38,628 bases of DNA from a virus, in the IMG/VR virus record IMGVR_UViG_3300049729_000081, positions 1 to 38,628 of that record; one strand, 5' to 3'. A program made the translations under genes and the position numbers. Positions 29,734-35,971 of this stretch are shown one piece after another. The notes below the pieces were generated by a model. The model ran no database searches. It had not been told where the DNA came from and saw nothing but the letters and a program-made list of their open reading frames with translations. Each line of letters opens with the position of its first letter. The first letter of the stretch is position 1.

Positions 29734-29746
29734 ATAGGTAGTCAAC

Positions 29747-29965
29747 ATGACACCGATTCAGGAAGCAGCCGAATCGCTCGCAGAACGTCTCATGATCTGG
29801 CACCGACTCGCCCAGCAATGCTACGAACGCGGCGAAGAAGGCGAATGGATCGATCTTCGGGACATGTGGAACCCGGCAGATCAGGGAGCCATCGACAAAT
29901 TCATGGAGGCCAAGGCCAGAGCACAGGGCCTCCGTCCGCTATTTCATGGAGGGAAACGATCATGA
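29747..29965 (+). CDS. Small acidic helical protein
   Basis: A 72-residue protein (MTPIQEAAESLAERLMIWHRLAQ...), helical, with a basic end. It overlaps the ERF gene as ATGA, indicating coupled expression with the recombination genes. Function unknown. Confidence 0.65.
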   Translation: MTPIQEAAESLAERLMIWHRLAQQCYERGEEGEWIDLRDMWNPADQGAIDKFMEAKARAQGLRPLFHGGKRS

Positions 29966-30750
29966 ACGAATTGCCATTTGAGGAGGGAGCAAACGCTCTT
30001 GACCTCACGCCGCAGACGGTACACCCGATGCCGATTGCCGCGCCCCAGCAGGCCCCGACGCCCATGATGCTGCTCCAAATGGCCATGAGCCAGAACGCGG
30101 ACTTGGACAAGCTCGCCAAACTCATGGACCTTCAGGACCGGTGGGAAGCCAACGAAGCGCGGAAGGCATTCAACGCCGCCTTCGCCGGATTCAAGGCTGA
30201 GGCGATCCAGATCGTCAAAAACATAAGCGTCACGGATGGACCGCTCAAGGGCAAGAAATATGCGGATCTCTATGCCGTGGTTGACGCCGTGACCCCCGCC
30301 TTGTCGAAGCATGGCCTCCACCATTCGTGGAAGTTGACCAAGGACGAGAAAGACTGGCTGGAGGTAACCTGCTACATCAAGCACAACCTCGGCCACTGCG
30401 AAACGGCGAGCATGGGCGGACCCCCGGACGCGGGGGGGGCCAAAAGTGCGATTCAGGCGCGGGCCAGCTCCAAGAGCTACCTGGAGCGATACACCCTGCT
30501 CGGCATCACGGGGCTGGCGTCATGTGATGGGGACAGCGACGGACGAGCTGATGCCGGGAAGGCCTTTGGCATGGCCGAGGATGCCTTCCAGGGACACCTA
30601 AAGGCCATGCGCGAGGCCAAAGACACGGCTGGGCTCCAAGCGGTGTTCACCGCCGCATGGAAGGCCGCCGGCAACGACAAACCCACCAAGGACGCGCTGC
30701 TCAAGGTCAAGGAAGAGTGCAAAGCCAAGACGATGGGAGGCGGGAAATGA
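29962..30750 (+). CDS. erf: ERF-family single-strand annealing protein
   Basis: A 262-residue protein. ERF core (about 65-190): WEANEARKAFNAAFAGFKAEA, KYADLYAVVDAVTPALSKHGL, KSAIQARASSKSYLERYTLLGITGL. ERF proteins form rings on single-stranded DNA and anneal complementary strands; P22 Erf is the type member, which suits the P22-like head genes. The C-terminal part is helical. The ATG overlaps the upstream stop (ATGA) behind GGAGGG. It works with the exonuclease encoded immediately downstream. Confidence 0.88.
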   Translation: MNELPFEEGANALDLTPQTVHPMPIAAPQQAPTPMMLLQMAMSQNADLDKLAKLMDLQDRWEANEARKAFNAAFAGFKAEAIQIVKNISVTDGPLKGKKYADLYAVVDAVTPALSKHGLHHSWKLTKDEKDWLEVTCYIKHNLGHCETASMGGPPDAGGAKSAIQARASSKSYLERYTLLGITGLASCDGDSDGRADAGKAFGMAEDAFQGHLKAMREAKDTAGLQAVFTAAWKAAGNDKPTKDALLKVKEECKAKTMGGGK

Positions 30751-31451
30751 TCGGCATCATCACGTGCGAGCAGGGCAGCGCCGAATGGAAGGCGTGCCGG
30801 GCCGGCCGCATCACCGGGAGTCGCATGGCGGCGGTCCTGGACCGCACCAAGAAGGGCGAGGATGGGTCCAAGCGCCGAGACCTAAAGGCCACCATTCTGG
30901 CCGAGACTCTGACCGGAGAACCGGAGCCCGAGGGCTTCGTCAGCTACGAGATGCGCTGGGGGACAGAAACGGAGCCACTGGCCCGGGCCGAATACGAGGT
31001 CCGCACCGGGCACATGGTAGACCAGGTGGGATTCATCCTTCACCCCATCTATCTTCGGTTTGGCGTGTCGCCCGATGGAATCGTCAACCCGACCGCAACG
31101 GCTGAAGGGATCAACAGCATTGAGGGCATGGTGGAGATCAAGTGCCCAAAGACGGCAACCCATCTTGGCTACATGCTGGCCGGCGTGGTTCCCGAGGCCT
31201 ACGAGCCACAGATGATGTGGGAGATGGCCAACACGGACGCCCAATGGTGCGACTTCGTGAGCTACGATCCGCGACTGCCGGAACACCTCCAGTTTTTCAC
31301 GAAGCGCCTCATGCGCGACAGCACACGGATCTCCGAACTGGAGCGTGAGGCCATGACGTTCCTGGCAGAGGTTGACGCCCTGCGAGAGAAACTCCCGACC
31401 GCGCCGATCCCCGCCGATCTGGCCGATGCCTACGCTAGGAACCCGGCATGA
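30747..31451 (+). CDS. YqaJ / lambda-type exonuclease
   Basis: A 234-residue protein. Motifs: QGSAEWKACRAGRITGS (9-25), RWGTETEPLARAEYE, FGVSPDGI (metal-binding Asp), and VEIKCP (the E-x-K of the PD-(D/E)XK fold). It would digest one strand of duplex ends and hand the 3' strand to the ERF protein, a Red-like pair for recombination and concatemer formation. The start overlaps the erf stop as ATGA. Confidence 0.88.
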   Translation: MIGIITCEQGSAEWKACRAGRITGSRMAAVLDRTKKGEDGSKRRDLKATILAETLTGEPEPEGFVSYEMRWGTETEPLARAEYEVRTGHMVDQVGFILHPIYLRFGVSPDGIVNPTATAEGINSIEGMVEIKCPKTATHLGYMLAGVVPEAYEPQMMWEMANTDAQWCDFVSYDPRLPEHLQFFTKRLMRDSTRISELEREAMTFLAEVDALREKLPTAPIPADLADAYARNPA

Positions 31452-31696
31452 CGCGCCCCCGGATCACTCCCACCGGAAGGCACACCTGGGCCGTGTTCGA
31501 CGGCCGGCCAGAATTCCCCCACGCCCAGAGATGCACACGCTGCGATGGCGAGGGCGGTTGGGATGCCATCCCTTGGGGGGCGCAGAGCAAAGATGCGACC
31601 TACCACTGGACGGAATGCCCGGTGTGCCAGGGAAAGCGCGAGTTCCCCAGCCAGATGGCCCGGTGCGTCGGTCGCCACGTTCTGGCGCCGGCATGA
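31448..31696 (+). CDS. Small zinc-finger protein
   Basis: An 82-residue protein with CTRCDGEGGW and CPVCQGKREF: paired CxxCxG motifs like one repeat of a DnaJ zinc finger. The N-terminus is basic (MTRPRITPTGRHTW). Coupled to both neighbours by ATGA overlaps. Likely a DNA- or protein-binding accessory to the recombination genes; unproven. Confidence 0.65.
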   Translation: MTRPRITPTGRHTWAVFDGRPEFPHAQRCTRCDGEGGWDAIPWGAQSKDATYHWTECPVCQGKREFPSQMARCVGRHVLAPA

Positions 31697-32025
31697 GGCA
31701 CAAGCCCACTCCCGATGAGATCCAACACATGGGCCGCGTCAAATCGCTCCCATGCATCGTATGCGAGATGCGCGGGGAGGTGCAGACGAGCGTGACAGAC
31801 TGCCATCACATTCACCGCGACCCCGGAACAGGGCAACCCATTGGCGGAAGCCAGCGGGCCAGCCATTACGCCACGTTGCCTCTGTGCCAAAAAAATCATC
31901 ATTGGAATTCCGCGAACGTTCACATGGGTTCCCGAGAATTCGAGTCCCGCTATGGTAACGAACTGGATTTGCTGCGGCTCACATACGAGCGGCTAGGGGT
32001 CCCTTACCCATGGAGCAGACCATGA
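31693..32025 (+). CDS. Ref-like HNH-family nuclease
   Basis: A 110-residue protein. HMGRVKSLPCIVCEMRG near the N-terminus, then DCHHIHRDPGTG and YATLPLCQKNHHWN follow the phage P1 Ref / RecA-dependent nuclease pattern (CxxC...HHI...LCxxxHH), an HNH-type metal site. Ref cuts within RecA-formed D-loops. Placed right after the annealing and exonuclease genes, so a recombination role is likely. The 5' ATG overlaps the upstream stop. Confidence 0.78.
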   Translation: MRHKPTPDEIQHMGRVKSLPCIVCEMRGEVQTSVTDCHHIHRDPGTGQPIGGSQRASHYATLPLCQKNHHWNSANVHMGSREFESRYGNELDLLRLTYERLGVPYPWSRP

Positions 32026-32285
32026 CCCAACTGAGTCCCGAAGCAAATCGCCTGCTGATGCAGAAATGCCATAACGAACGCCGTGCTGCGCAAAAGTGCA
32101 TTTTGTGCGGATGCTTCCTCAGGGCGAAAGGATTTGACATCTGCTGGGAATGCCGGAAGCGGAAGAACCTGAACCGAAAAAAGAAGATGGGACTAGCCCC
32201 GAATATTTCGGTTTGGGAAACGCTGGATGATGGACTTGGAAGGGCCATAATGGAAGCAGACCACGACCTTTCCAGAACGATCTAG
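32022..32285 (+). CDS. Small basic zinc-ribbon protein
   Basis: An 87-residue protein with CILCGCFLRAKGFDICWECRK: a CxxC pair, then a second CxxC, and a strongly basic stretch (RKRKNLNRKKK). It probably binds nucleic acid. The ATG at 32022 follows GGAG and overlaps the upstream stop as ATGA; an earlier in-frame ATG at 32010 is less likely. Confidence 0.65.
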   Translation: MTQLSPEANRLLMQKCHNERRAAQKCILCGCFLRAKGFDICWECRKRKNLNRKKKMGLAPNISVWETLDDGLGRAIMEADHDLSRTI

Positions 32286-32436
32286 ATTCCGATGATTATG
32301 CAAGATCGGAACCACAAAGCCCAGCGCCCGCGCGGTCCGCGACCAAAGCCTGAGCGCACCAACGGTAATGAATTATTTAACATGCAACATCTGTCCACTC
32401 GCCGGAACCCCGGCCACGCCCTGGAGAAAGGAACCC

Positions 32437-32745
32437 ATGAACGACTCCGAAGACCTGACCCTTTACCGAGAACTCGGGACTCCCGAGCAACTGGCTCGCG
32501 CCACGGATGCCGTAGATGAGGCTCGGCAACTCCGCGCCCGGGTCGCGGAACTGGAAACCCAGCTACAGAAAACCCGTAACTCCTGGGCCGTCCAGCAGGA
32601 TCTCTTGCAGGACGCCTGCAATGCCCATGCTCAGGCGGCCCACGACCGGGACCACTGCCGGGCGGTGCTGGTGCAGATCAAGGATGCCGTGTTGGAAGAT
32701 TCCACCATCGGCATCGTCAACCTCATCAACGAAACCATCAAGTAG
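32437..32745 (+). CDS. Coiled-coil small protein
   Basis: A 102-residue protein (MNDSEDLTLYRELG...). A central coiled coil (VDEARQLRARVAELETQLQKTRNSW) covers about residues 25-50 and the remainder is helical. I use the ATG at 32437, with AAAGGA upstream and the TGTCCA repeat 40 bases before; an in-frame ATG at 32368 would add a segment with CNIC but lacks a ribosome site. Function unknown. Confidence 0.65.
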   Translation: MNDSEDLTLYRELGTPEQLARATDAVDEARQLRARVAELETQLQKTRNSWAVQQDLLQDACNAHAQAAHDRDHCRAVLVQIKDAVLEDSTIGIVNLINETIK

Positions 32746-32785
32746 CACCTGTCCAAATCCGTGAACCAACCAACCACGAGGAACG

Positions 32786-33872
32786 ATGAATGAGCTGGCT
32801 CTTTTCGCAGGCGCTGGTGGAGGCATTCTCGGAGGCAAGCTCCTTGGATGGCGAACCGTGTGCGCCGTTGAGCGTGATGCCTACGCTGCACAAGTTCTGG
32901 CGCAACGACAAAACGATGGAATTCTCGAAGCTTTCCCAATTTGGTCTGACGTGTGCAGTTTTGACGGAAGACCATGGCGAGGAATTGTTGACATCATTTC
33001 TGGCGGTTTCCCTTGCCAGGACATCAGCGCAGCCGGCCGAGGGGAGGGGATCGACGGGGCCAAGTCTGGACTCTGGTCTGAATTTGCACGGATCATTGGC
33101 GAGGTTCGACCTCGATTCGTCTTCGTGGAAAACTCCTCAATGCTCACTCATCGAGGGCTGGGACGAGTTCTCGGAGACCTGGCCCGCCTGGGGTTCGATG
33201 CGGAATGGTGTGTCCTGGGGGCGGACGATGCCGGAGCTCCCCACATCCGAAAGCGGATCTGGATCTTGGCCCACTCCAACGGTGAACGGGAACTACAACC
33301 GGAAGGGTCTTTCCTCGCAGTCGGGGGACGGGCTGGCAACGGCAGTGGCAAACTTCCCGACTCCGACGGCCACGAACACCAAGGCCAACCACATGAGGAG
33401 TGCGGGCCGACCGTCCCGGTCCTACTTCCCGTCCCCGATGGCTTCGGACTGCGAGGCCCGGGGTGGGCACCGCGGGAACCTCGACACCCTGACCAGCTTC
33501 ACCAAGGCGTTCCCGACGCCCTGCGCCCGAGACTTCCGCAGCCCAAACCTGAAGCCCTACTCCGAGCGGGGGGGGCAAGAAAGGGGAACAACTCGTGAAC
33601 TTCATCGCGCACTTTCCAACACCCCGAGCCGGATCCAGCAACGGTGGCGGAACCGGCTTAGACGGTGGCTCGAATGCCAGGCGAGCTCTGGCCAGGGACC
33701 ATGGGGAGGTCGAAGCGAAAGCCCTTCTTGGTGGGCAACTGAACCCGCCCTGGGTCGAGTGGCTCATGGGGTGGCCCATCGGGTGGACCGACTTAAAGCA
33801 ATCGGGAACGGACAGGTTCCAGCAGTGGTCCGACTCGCATTCCAAACCCTCTACCGCCGCCTAATCGGCTGA
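32786..33872 (+). CDS. DNA cytosine-5 methyltransferase, interrupted at a G(8) tract
   Basis: The frame from 32786 has C5-methyltransferase motif I (LFAGAGGGILGG, 6-17), motif IV with catalytic Cys77 in SGGFPCQDIS, motif VI as VENSS (114-118) and motif VIII RIWILAH. It then stops at 33598, 23 bases after eight Gs (33568-33575), without motifs IX-X. The other end, GRVAHGVAHRVDRLKAIGNG then QVPAVV (motif X), lies in the +1 frame up to 33872. With seven Gs the two parts join into one roughly 361-residue enzyme. So the gene is either off by slippage (phase variation), a base-call error, or recently broken. It would protect phage DNA from host restriction. Confidence 0.8.
32790..33872 (+). CDS. 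Overlapping reading frame with FPTP repeats (dual coding with the methyltransferase)
   Basis: A 360-codon frame starting four bases inside the methyltransferase start and open through the whole gene. It has five (W/F/Y)P(T/S)P motifs about 20-40 residues apart (SWPTPTVNGN, NFPTPTATN, YFPSPMASD, AFPTPCARD, and HFPTPRAG in the continuation). With seven instead of eight Gs it would end in GGQLNPPWVEWLMGWPIGW then TDLK (33724-33798), a C-terminus I recognise from phage methyltransferase-associated proteins. The same one-base change therefore repairs both frames. It may be a real overlapping gene or a shadow conserved because of the enzyme; I lean to real for the 3' half. Confidence 0.5.
   Translation: MSWLFSQALVEAFSEASSLDGEPCAPLSVMPTLHKFWRNDKTMEFSKLSQFGLTCAVLTEDHGEELLTSFLAVSLARTSAQPAEGRGSTGPSLDSGLNLHGSLARFDLDSSSWKTPQCSLIEGWDEFSETWPAWGSMRNGVSWGRTMPELPTSESGSGSWPTPTVNGNYNRKGLSSQSGDGLATAVANFPTPTATNTKANHMRSAGRPSRSYFPSPMASDCEARGGHRGNLDTLTSFTKAFPTPCARDFRSPNLKPYSERGGQERGTTRELHRALSNTPSRIQQRWRNRLRRWLECQASSGQGPWGGRSESPSWWATEPALGRVAHGVAHRVDRLKAIGNGQVPAVVRLAFQTLYRRLIG
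33568..33575 (+). repeat. Poly-G(8) slippage tract
   Basis: Eight consecutive Gs inside the methyltransferase gene. Homopolymer G tracts of this length are typical contingency loci in bacterial and phage methyltransferases. Length seven restores the methyltransferase frame and that of the overlapping frame. Confidence 0.8.
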
Positions 33873-33895
33873 TGTCCAAATGGAGGAACCCAGTC

Positions 33896-34084
33896 ATGGG
33901 AATCCAGTATTTCGTAATGCTCGACAACCAGGACGGGAAACTCATCCAGCCCCTTTTGGACGAGGACGGGATGGATGTAGCCCTGTTCGACACCGAGCAC
34001 GATGCCCGCGAAGCCGCCCAGGCGAATGCCGTGGGGTCGCACTTCGGCTACGAGATCTTCGAGCGCGGCAACGGCAACCTGTAA
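33896..34084 (+). CDS. Small protein of unknown function
   Basis: A 62-residue acidic protein (MGIQYFVMLDNQDGKLIQP...). TGGAGGAACCC precedes the ATG. An in-frame ATG at 33872, inside the TGTCCA repeat and overlapping the previous stop (TGATG), would add eight residues. Predicted alpha-beta, with no motif recognised. Confidence 0.6.
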   Translation: MGIQYFVMLDNQDGKLIQPLLDEDGMDVALFDTEHDAREAAQANAVGSHFGYEIFERGNGNL

Positions 34085-34133
34085 CCGAATGTCCATCTGC
34101 CAGACCCTTCCGGCCCACCTTCAAGGAGCGCCT

Positions 34134-34556
34134 ATGCGCCTGTTCCTCGACACCGAGTTCAACGAATTCAAGGGGCCGCTGATCTCCATGGCACTGTTCC
34201 CCGAATCCGGCCTTCCCTTCTACGAGTCCCTGGGATGCGAGAACCCCGGCCCCTGGGTTGCCGAGCATGTCATGCCGATCATTAACAGGGAGCCCGTCAC
34301 CCTGGCCAACTTCCAGGCCTACCTCCAGCACTTCCTGGCCCAGTGGGACGAAGTGACCATCGTGGCTGACTGGCACGAAGACATTATCCATTTCTGCGAG
34401 GCGCTGACTACCGGCCCTGGCCAGCGGATCAACACCCCCACACTCAACTTCCAGATCCGGCGCGACCTCGACACCGTGCCTTCCGCCATCCCCCACAACG
34501 CACTGGCAGACGCCAAGGCCATGCTCCAGAGCGCCTTCGCCAACGTCAGCCGTTGA
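34134..34556 (+). CDS. DEDD-type 3'-5' exonuclease-like protein
   Basis: A 140-residue protein beginning MRLFLDTEFNEF (the D-x-E of Exo I). VTIVADWHEDIIHF (about 78-91) supplies the second Asp, and PHNALADAKAM near the C-terminus fits the H...D of motif Exo III. Together they match the DnaQ/RNase T superfamily, here in a very short form. It could trim DNA or RNA ends. AAGGAG precedes the ATG and a TGTCCA repeat lies upstream. Confidence 0.72.
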   Translation: MRLFLDTEFNEFKGPLISMALFPESGLPFYESLGCENPGPWVAEHVMPIINREPVTLANFQAYLQHFLAQWDEVTIVADWHEDIIHFCEALTTGPGQRINTPTLNFQIRRDLDTVPSAIPHNALADAKAMLQSAFANVSR

Positions 34557-34594
34557 TCTTGTCCAGGCGCAACCCGCGCCAGAAGGGAGCCCCC

Positions 34595-34780
34595 GTGGCA
34601 AACGTTCAAGCCGAATGGGTGATCGAACTGAACTGCGAGTGCCCGTCCTGCAAAAAGGATGTGGACCTGACGGTGACGGACGATTTCTGGGACGGGCTCC
34701 AACCCGCCGAGGATCGGAAGGACATGGAAGCCGTCTGTCCCGAGTGCGGGCATGAATTCATCGTCGATTGCGTCTACTGA
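34595..34780 (+). CDS. Zinc-ribbon mini-protein
   Basis: A 61-residue protein from a GTG start with AAGGGAGCCCCC upstream. Two CxxC pairs, CECPSCKKD and AVCPECGHEF, flank an acidic loop, giving a standard zinc ribbon. No family name assigned. It lies among other tiny genes that carry TGTCCA leaders. Confidence 0.6.
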   Translation: MANVQAEWVIELNCECPSCKKDVDLTVTDDFWDGLQPAEDRKDMEAVCPECGHEFIVDCVY

Positions 34781-34818
34781 AGCACCTGTCCAGGCGCAGC
34801 CCTGGAGGAAGGAACCAC

Positions 34819-35025
34819 ATGGATAGCCAAACGTTCGTAGACACGGTGGTCTACTGCGCATCTCTCATTGTGCGGGTCCACGACCAGCCGATCCTTGCCT
34901 CCACCCTGCTGAATGAATCTGGGGTGCTGGACCAGCCAGAGGAAATGCGCCGGTCGGCTGAATACGACCTTGCCCCTCTCCGTGCCGCCAGGCTCATCCC
35001 CGCCAGCATCATCGGGCGCGAGTAG
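34819..35025 (+). CDS. Small helical protein of unknown function
   Basis: A 68-residue protein (MDSQTFVDTVVYCASLIVRVHDQ...), helical and acidic, with AGGAAGG upstream of the ATG and a CACCTGTCCA repeat before it. Not recognised. Confidence 0.55.
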   Translation: MDSQTFVDTVVYCASLIVRVHDQPILASTLLNESGVLDQPEEMRRSAEYDLAPLRAARLIPASIIGRE

Positions 35026-35049
35026 CGCCTGTCCATTCCGAGGAACCCC

Positions 35050-35421
35050 ATGGAAATCTACTACCGCATGGCAGACCGACTCATGTATGAGGGCGGAGAG
35101 ATCAAGATCGAACTGGAGAAATTCCAGGTGGTCAAGCGCACCCCCAAGGGCGCATGGATCATCCCTCATGCGGAACCCGGCTGGTGGCAGTCTCCCAACC
35201 CCAAGAAGCGGTTCGTCCTGGACGGGGACGGGCGGCGGTATGCCTACCCCACGGTGGACGCCGCTCACAAGTCCTATCTGCGCCGGAAGGTGGTCCAGAT
35301 CAGTCGGCTGGAGGACCAGATGCTGGTCGCCAATGTGGCCCTGAAAGTCGCATCGGCCCCTGATTTCGAGCCCAACAAAACCTACGTGGACGATTCTCTC
35401 CGCAAGTTCACCAGCTACTGA
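35050..35421 (+). CDS. Basic small protein of unknown function
   Basis: A 123-residue protein, MEIYYRMADRLMYEGGEIKI..., with a beta-rich first half containing WIIPHAEPGWWQSPNPKKRF (about 36-55) and then a Lys/Arg helix (AAHKSYLRRKVVQIS). GAGGAACCCC precedes the ATG. The first half looks like a fold displaying a conserved Trp pair. Function unknown. Confidence 0.6.
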   Translation: MEIYYRMADRLMYEGGEIKIELEKFQVVKRTPKGAWIIPHAEPGWWQSPNPKKRFVLDGDGRRYAYPTVDAAHKSYLRRKVVQISRLEDQMLVANVALKVASAPDFEPNKTYVDDSLRKFTSY

Positions 35422-35444
35422 AACGCACCTGTCCAGGAGGCCCC

Positions 35445-35582
35445 ATGGCCCGCAATGAGAAGTGGTGGCGGATCTACCGCCGAACGCGCCGGGATACCCC
35501 CGCCGAGCGCCGCCGGGTTGCGTGGTGCTGGCGGCATATTTACAGATCTGACGCCTGGTTCGATTTCATCCACCCCGATTAA
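35445..35582 (+). CDS. Arg/Trp-rich mini-protein
   Basis: A 45-residue protein, MARNEKWWRIYRRTRRDTPA followed by ERRRVAWCWRHIY. It is very basic and aromatic. GGAGG lies 6 bases before the ATG, and the TGTCCA repeat directly abuts that ribosome site. It could bind nucleic acid or membranes. Not recognised. Confidence 0.55.
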   Translation: MARNEKWWRIYRRTRRDTPAERRRVAWCWRHIYRSDAWFDFIHPD

Positions 35583-35609
35583 TGAATATCCAAAAGGGAG
35601 AACCCCGCT

Positions 35610-35882
35610 ATGGACCTGATCCTGCACCTGAAGGGCGAGTTTTTCGACCAGATTAAGGCCGGAACGAAAACCGTTGAATACCGGCTCGTCAAGCCTTACT
35701 GGCACAACCGTCTGATCGGACGATTCTACGACCGGATCATCCTGGCACGGGCCTACCCCAAACTCGACGACCCAGACCTGACGCTCATCCGGCCATGGCG
35801 TGGCGCCGGCCGCGCAAGAATCACCCATCCCCATTTCGGGCCCAACCCGGTCGATGTCTACGCGATCCCGGTCCACCCGTAA
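35610..35882 (+). CDS. ASCH-domain protein
   Basis: A 90-residue protein: MDLILHLKGEFFDQIKAGTK, TVEYRLVKPYWHNRL, then RIILARAYP and RPWRGAGRARITHPHFG. The hydrophobic strand, KxGxKTxEYR motif and length fit the ASCH (ASC-1 homology) superfamily, related to PUA domains and thought to bind RNA. It is the last rightward gene and faces the tailspike gene head-on. Confidence 0.78.
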   Translation: MDLILHLKGEFFDQIKAGTKTVEYRLVKPYWHNRLIGRFYDRIILARAYPKLDDPDLTLIRPWRGAGRARITHPHFGPNPVDVYAIPVHP

Positions 35883-35971
35883 CCGAATGTCCAGTCGGTC
35901 TTGGACGGCGGCGGCGTGGAGTTCTGCGGGGGTGGGAATCACGATAGGTTGTTCCTTGCGGTCCTTGCGCA

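Larger units (their letters stand above)
32392..35893 (+). repeat. Family of ten TGTCCA intercistronic, start-associated repeats
   Basis: TGTCCA occurs at 32392, 32750, 33873, 34090, 34560, 34787, 35030, 35430 and 35888, and TATCCA at 35587. Nearly all lie within about 13 bases after a stop codon and before the next ribosome site; the last lies after the final gene. Flanks recur too: CACCTGTCCA three times, CCGAATGTCCA twice. The ribosome-site side is also similar, often GAGGAACCCC then ATG. Genes at 28.7-32.3 kb in the same direction lack it and use ATGA overlaps. Confidence 0.8.

Noticed and set aside
32292-32436. Short plus-strand frame before the coiled-coil gene
   Set aside because: No ribosome site and out of frame with known patterns; this stretch holds a 7-bp hairpin (32287-32311) and the first TGTCCA repeat instead.
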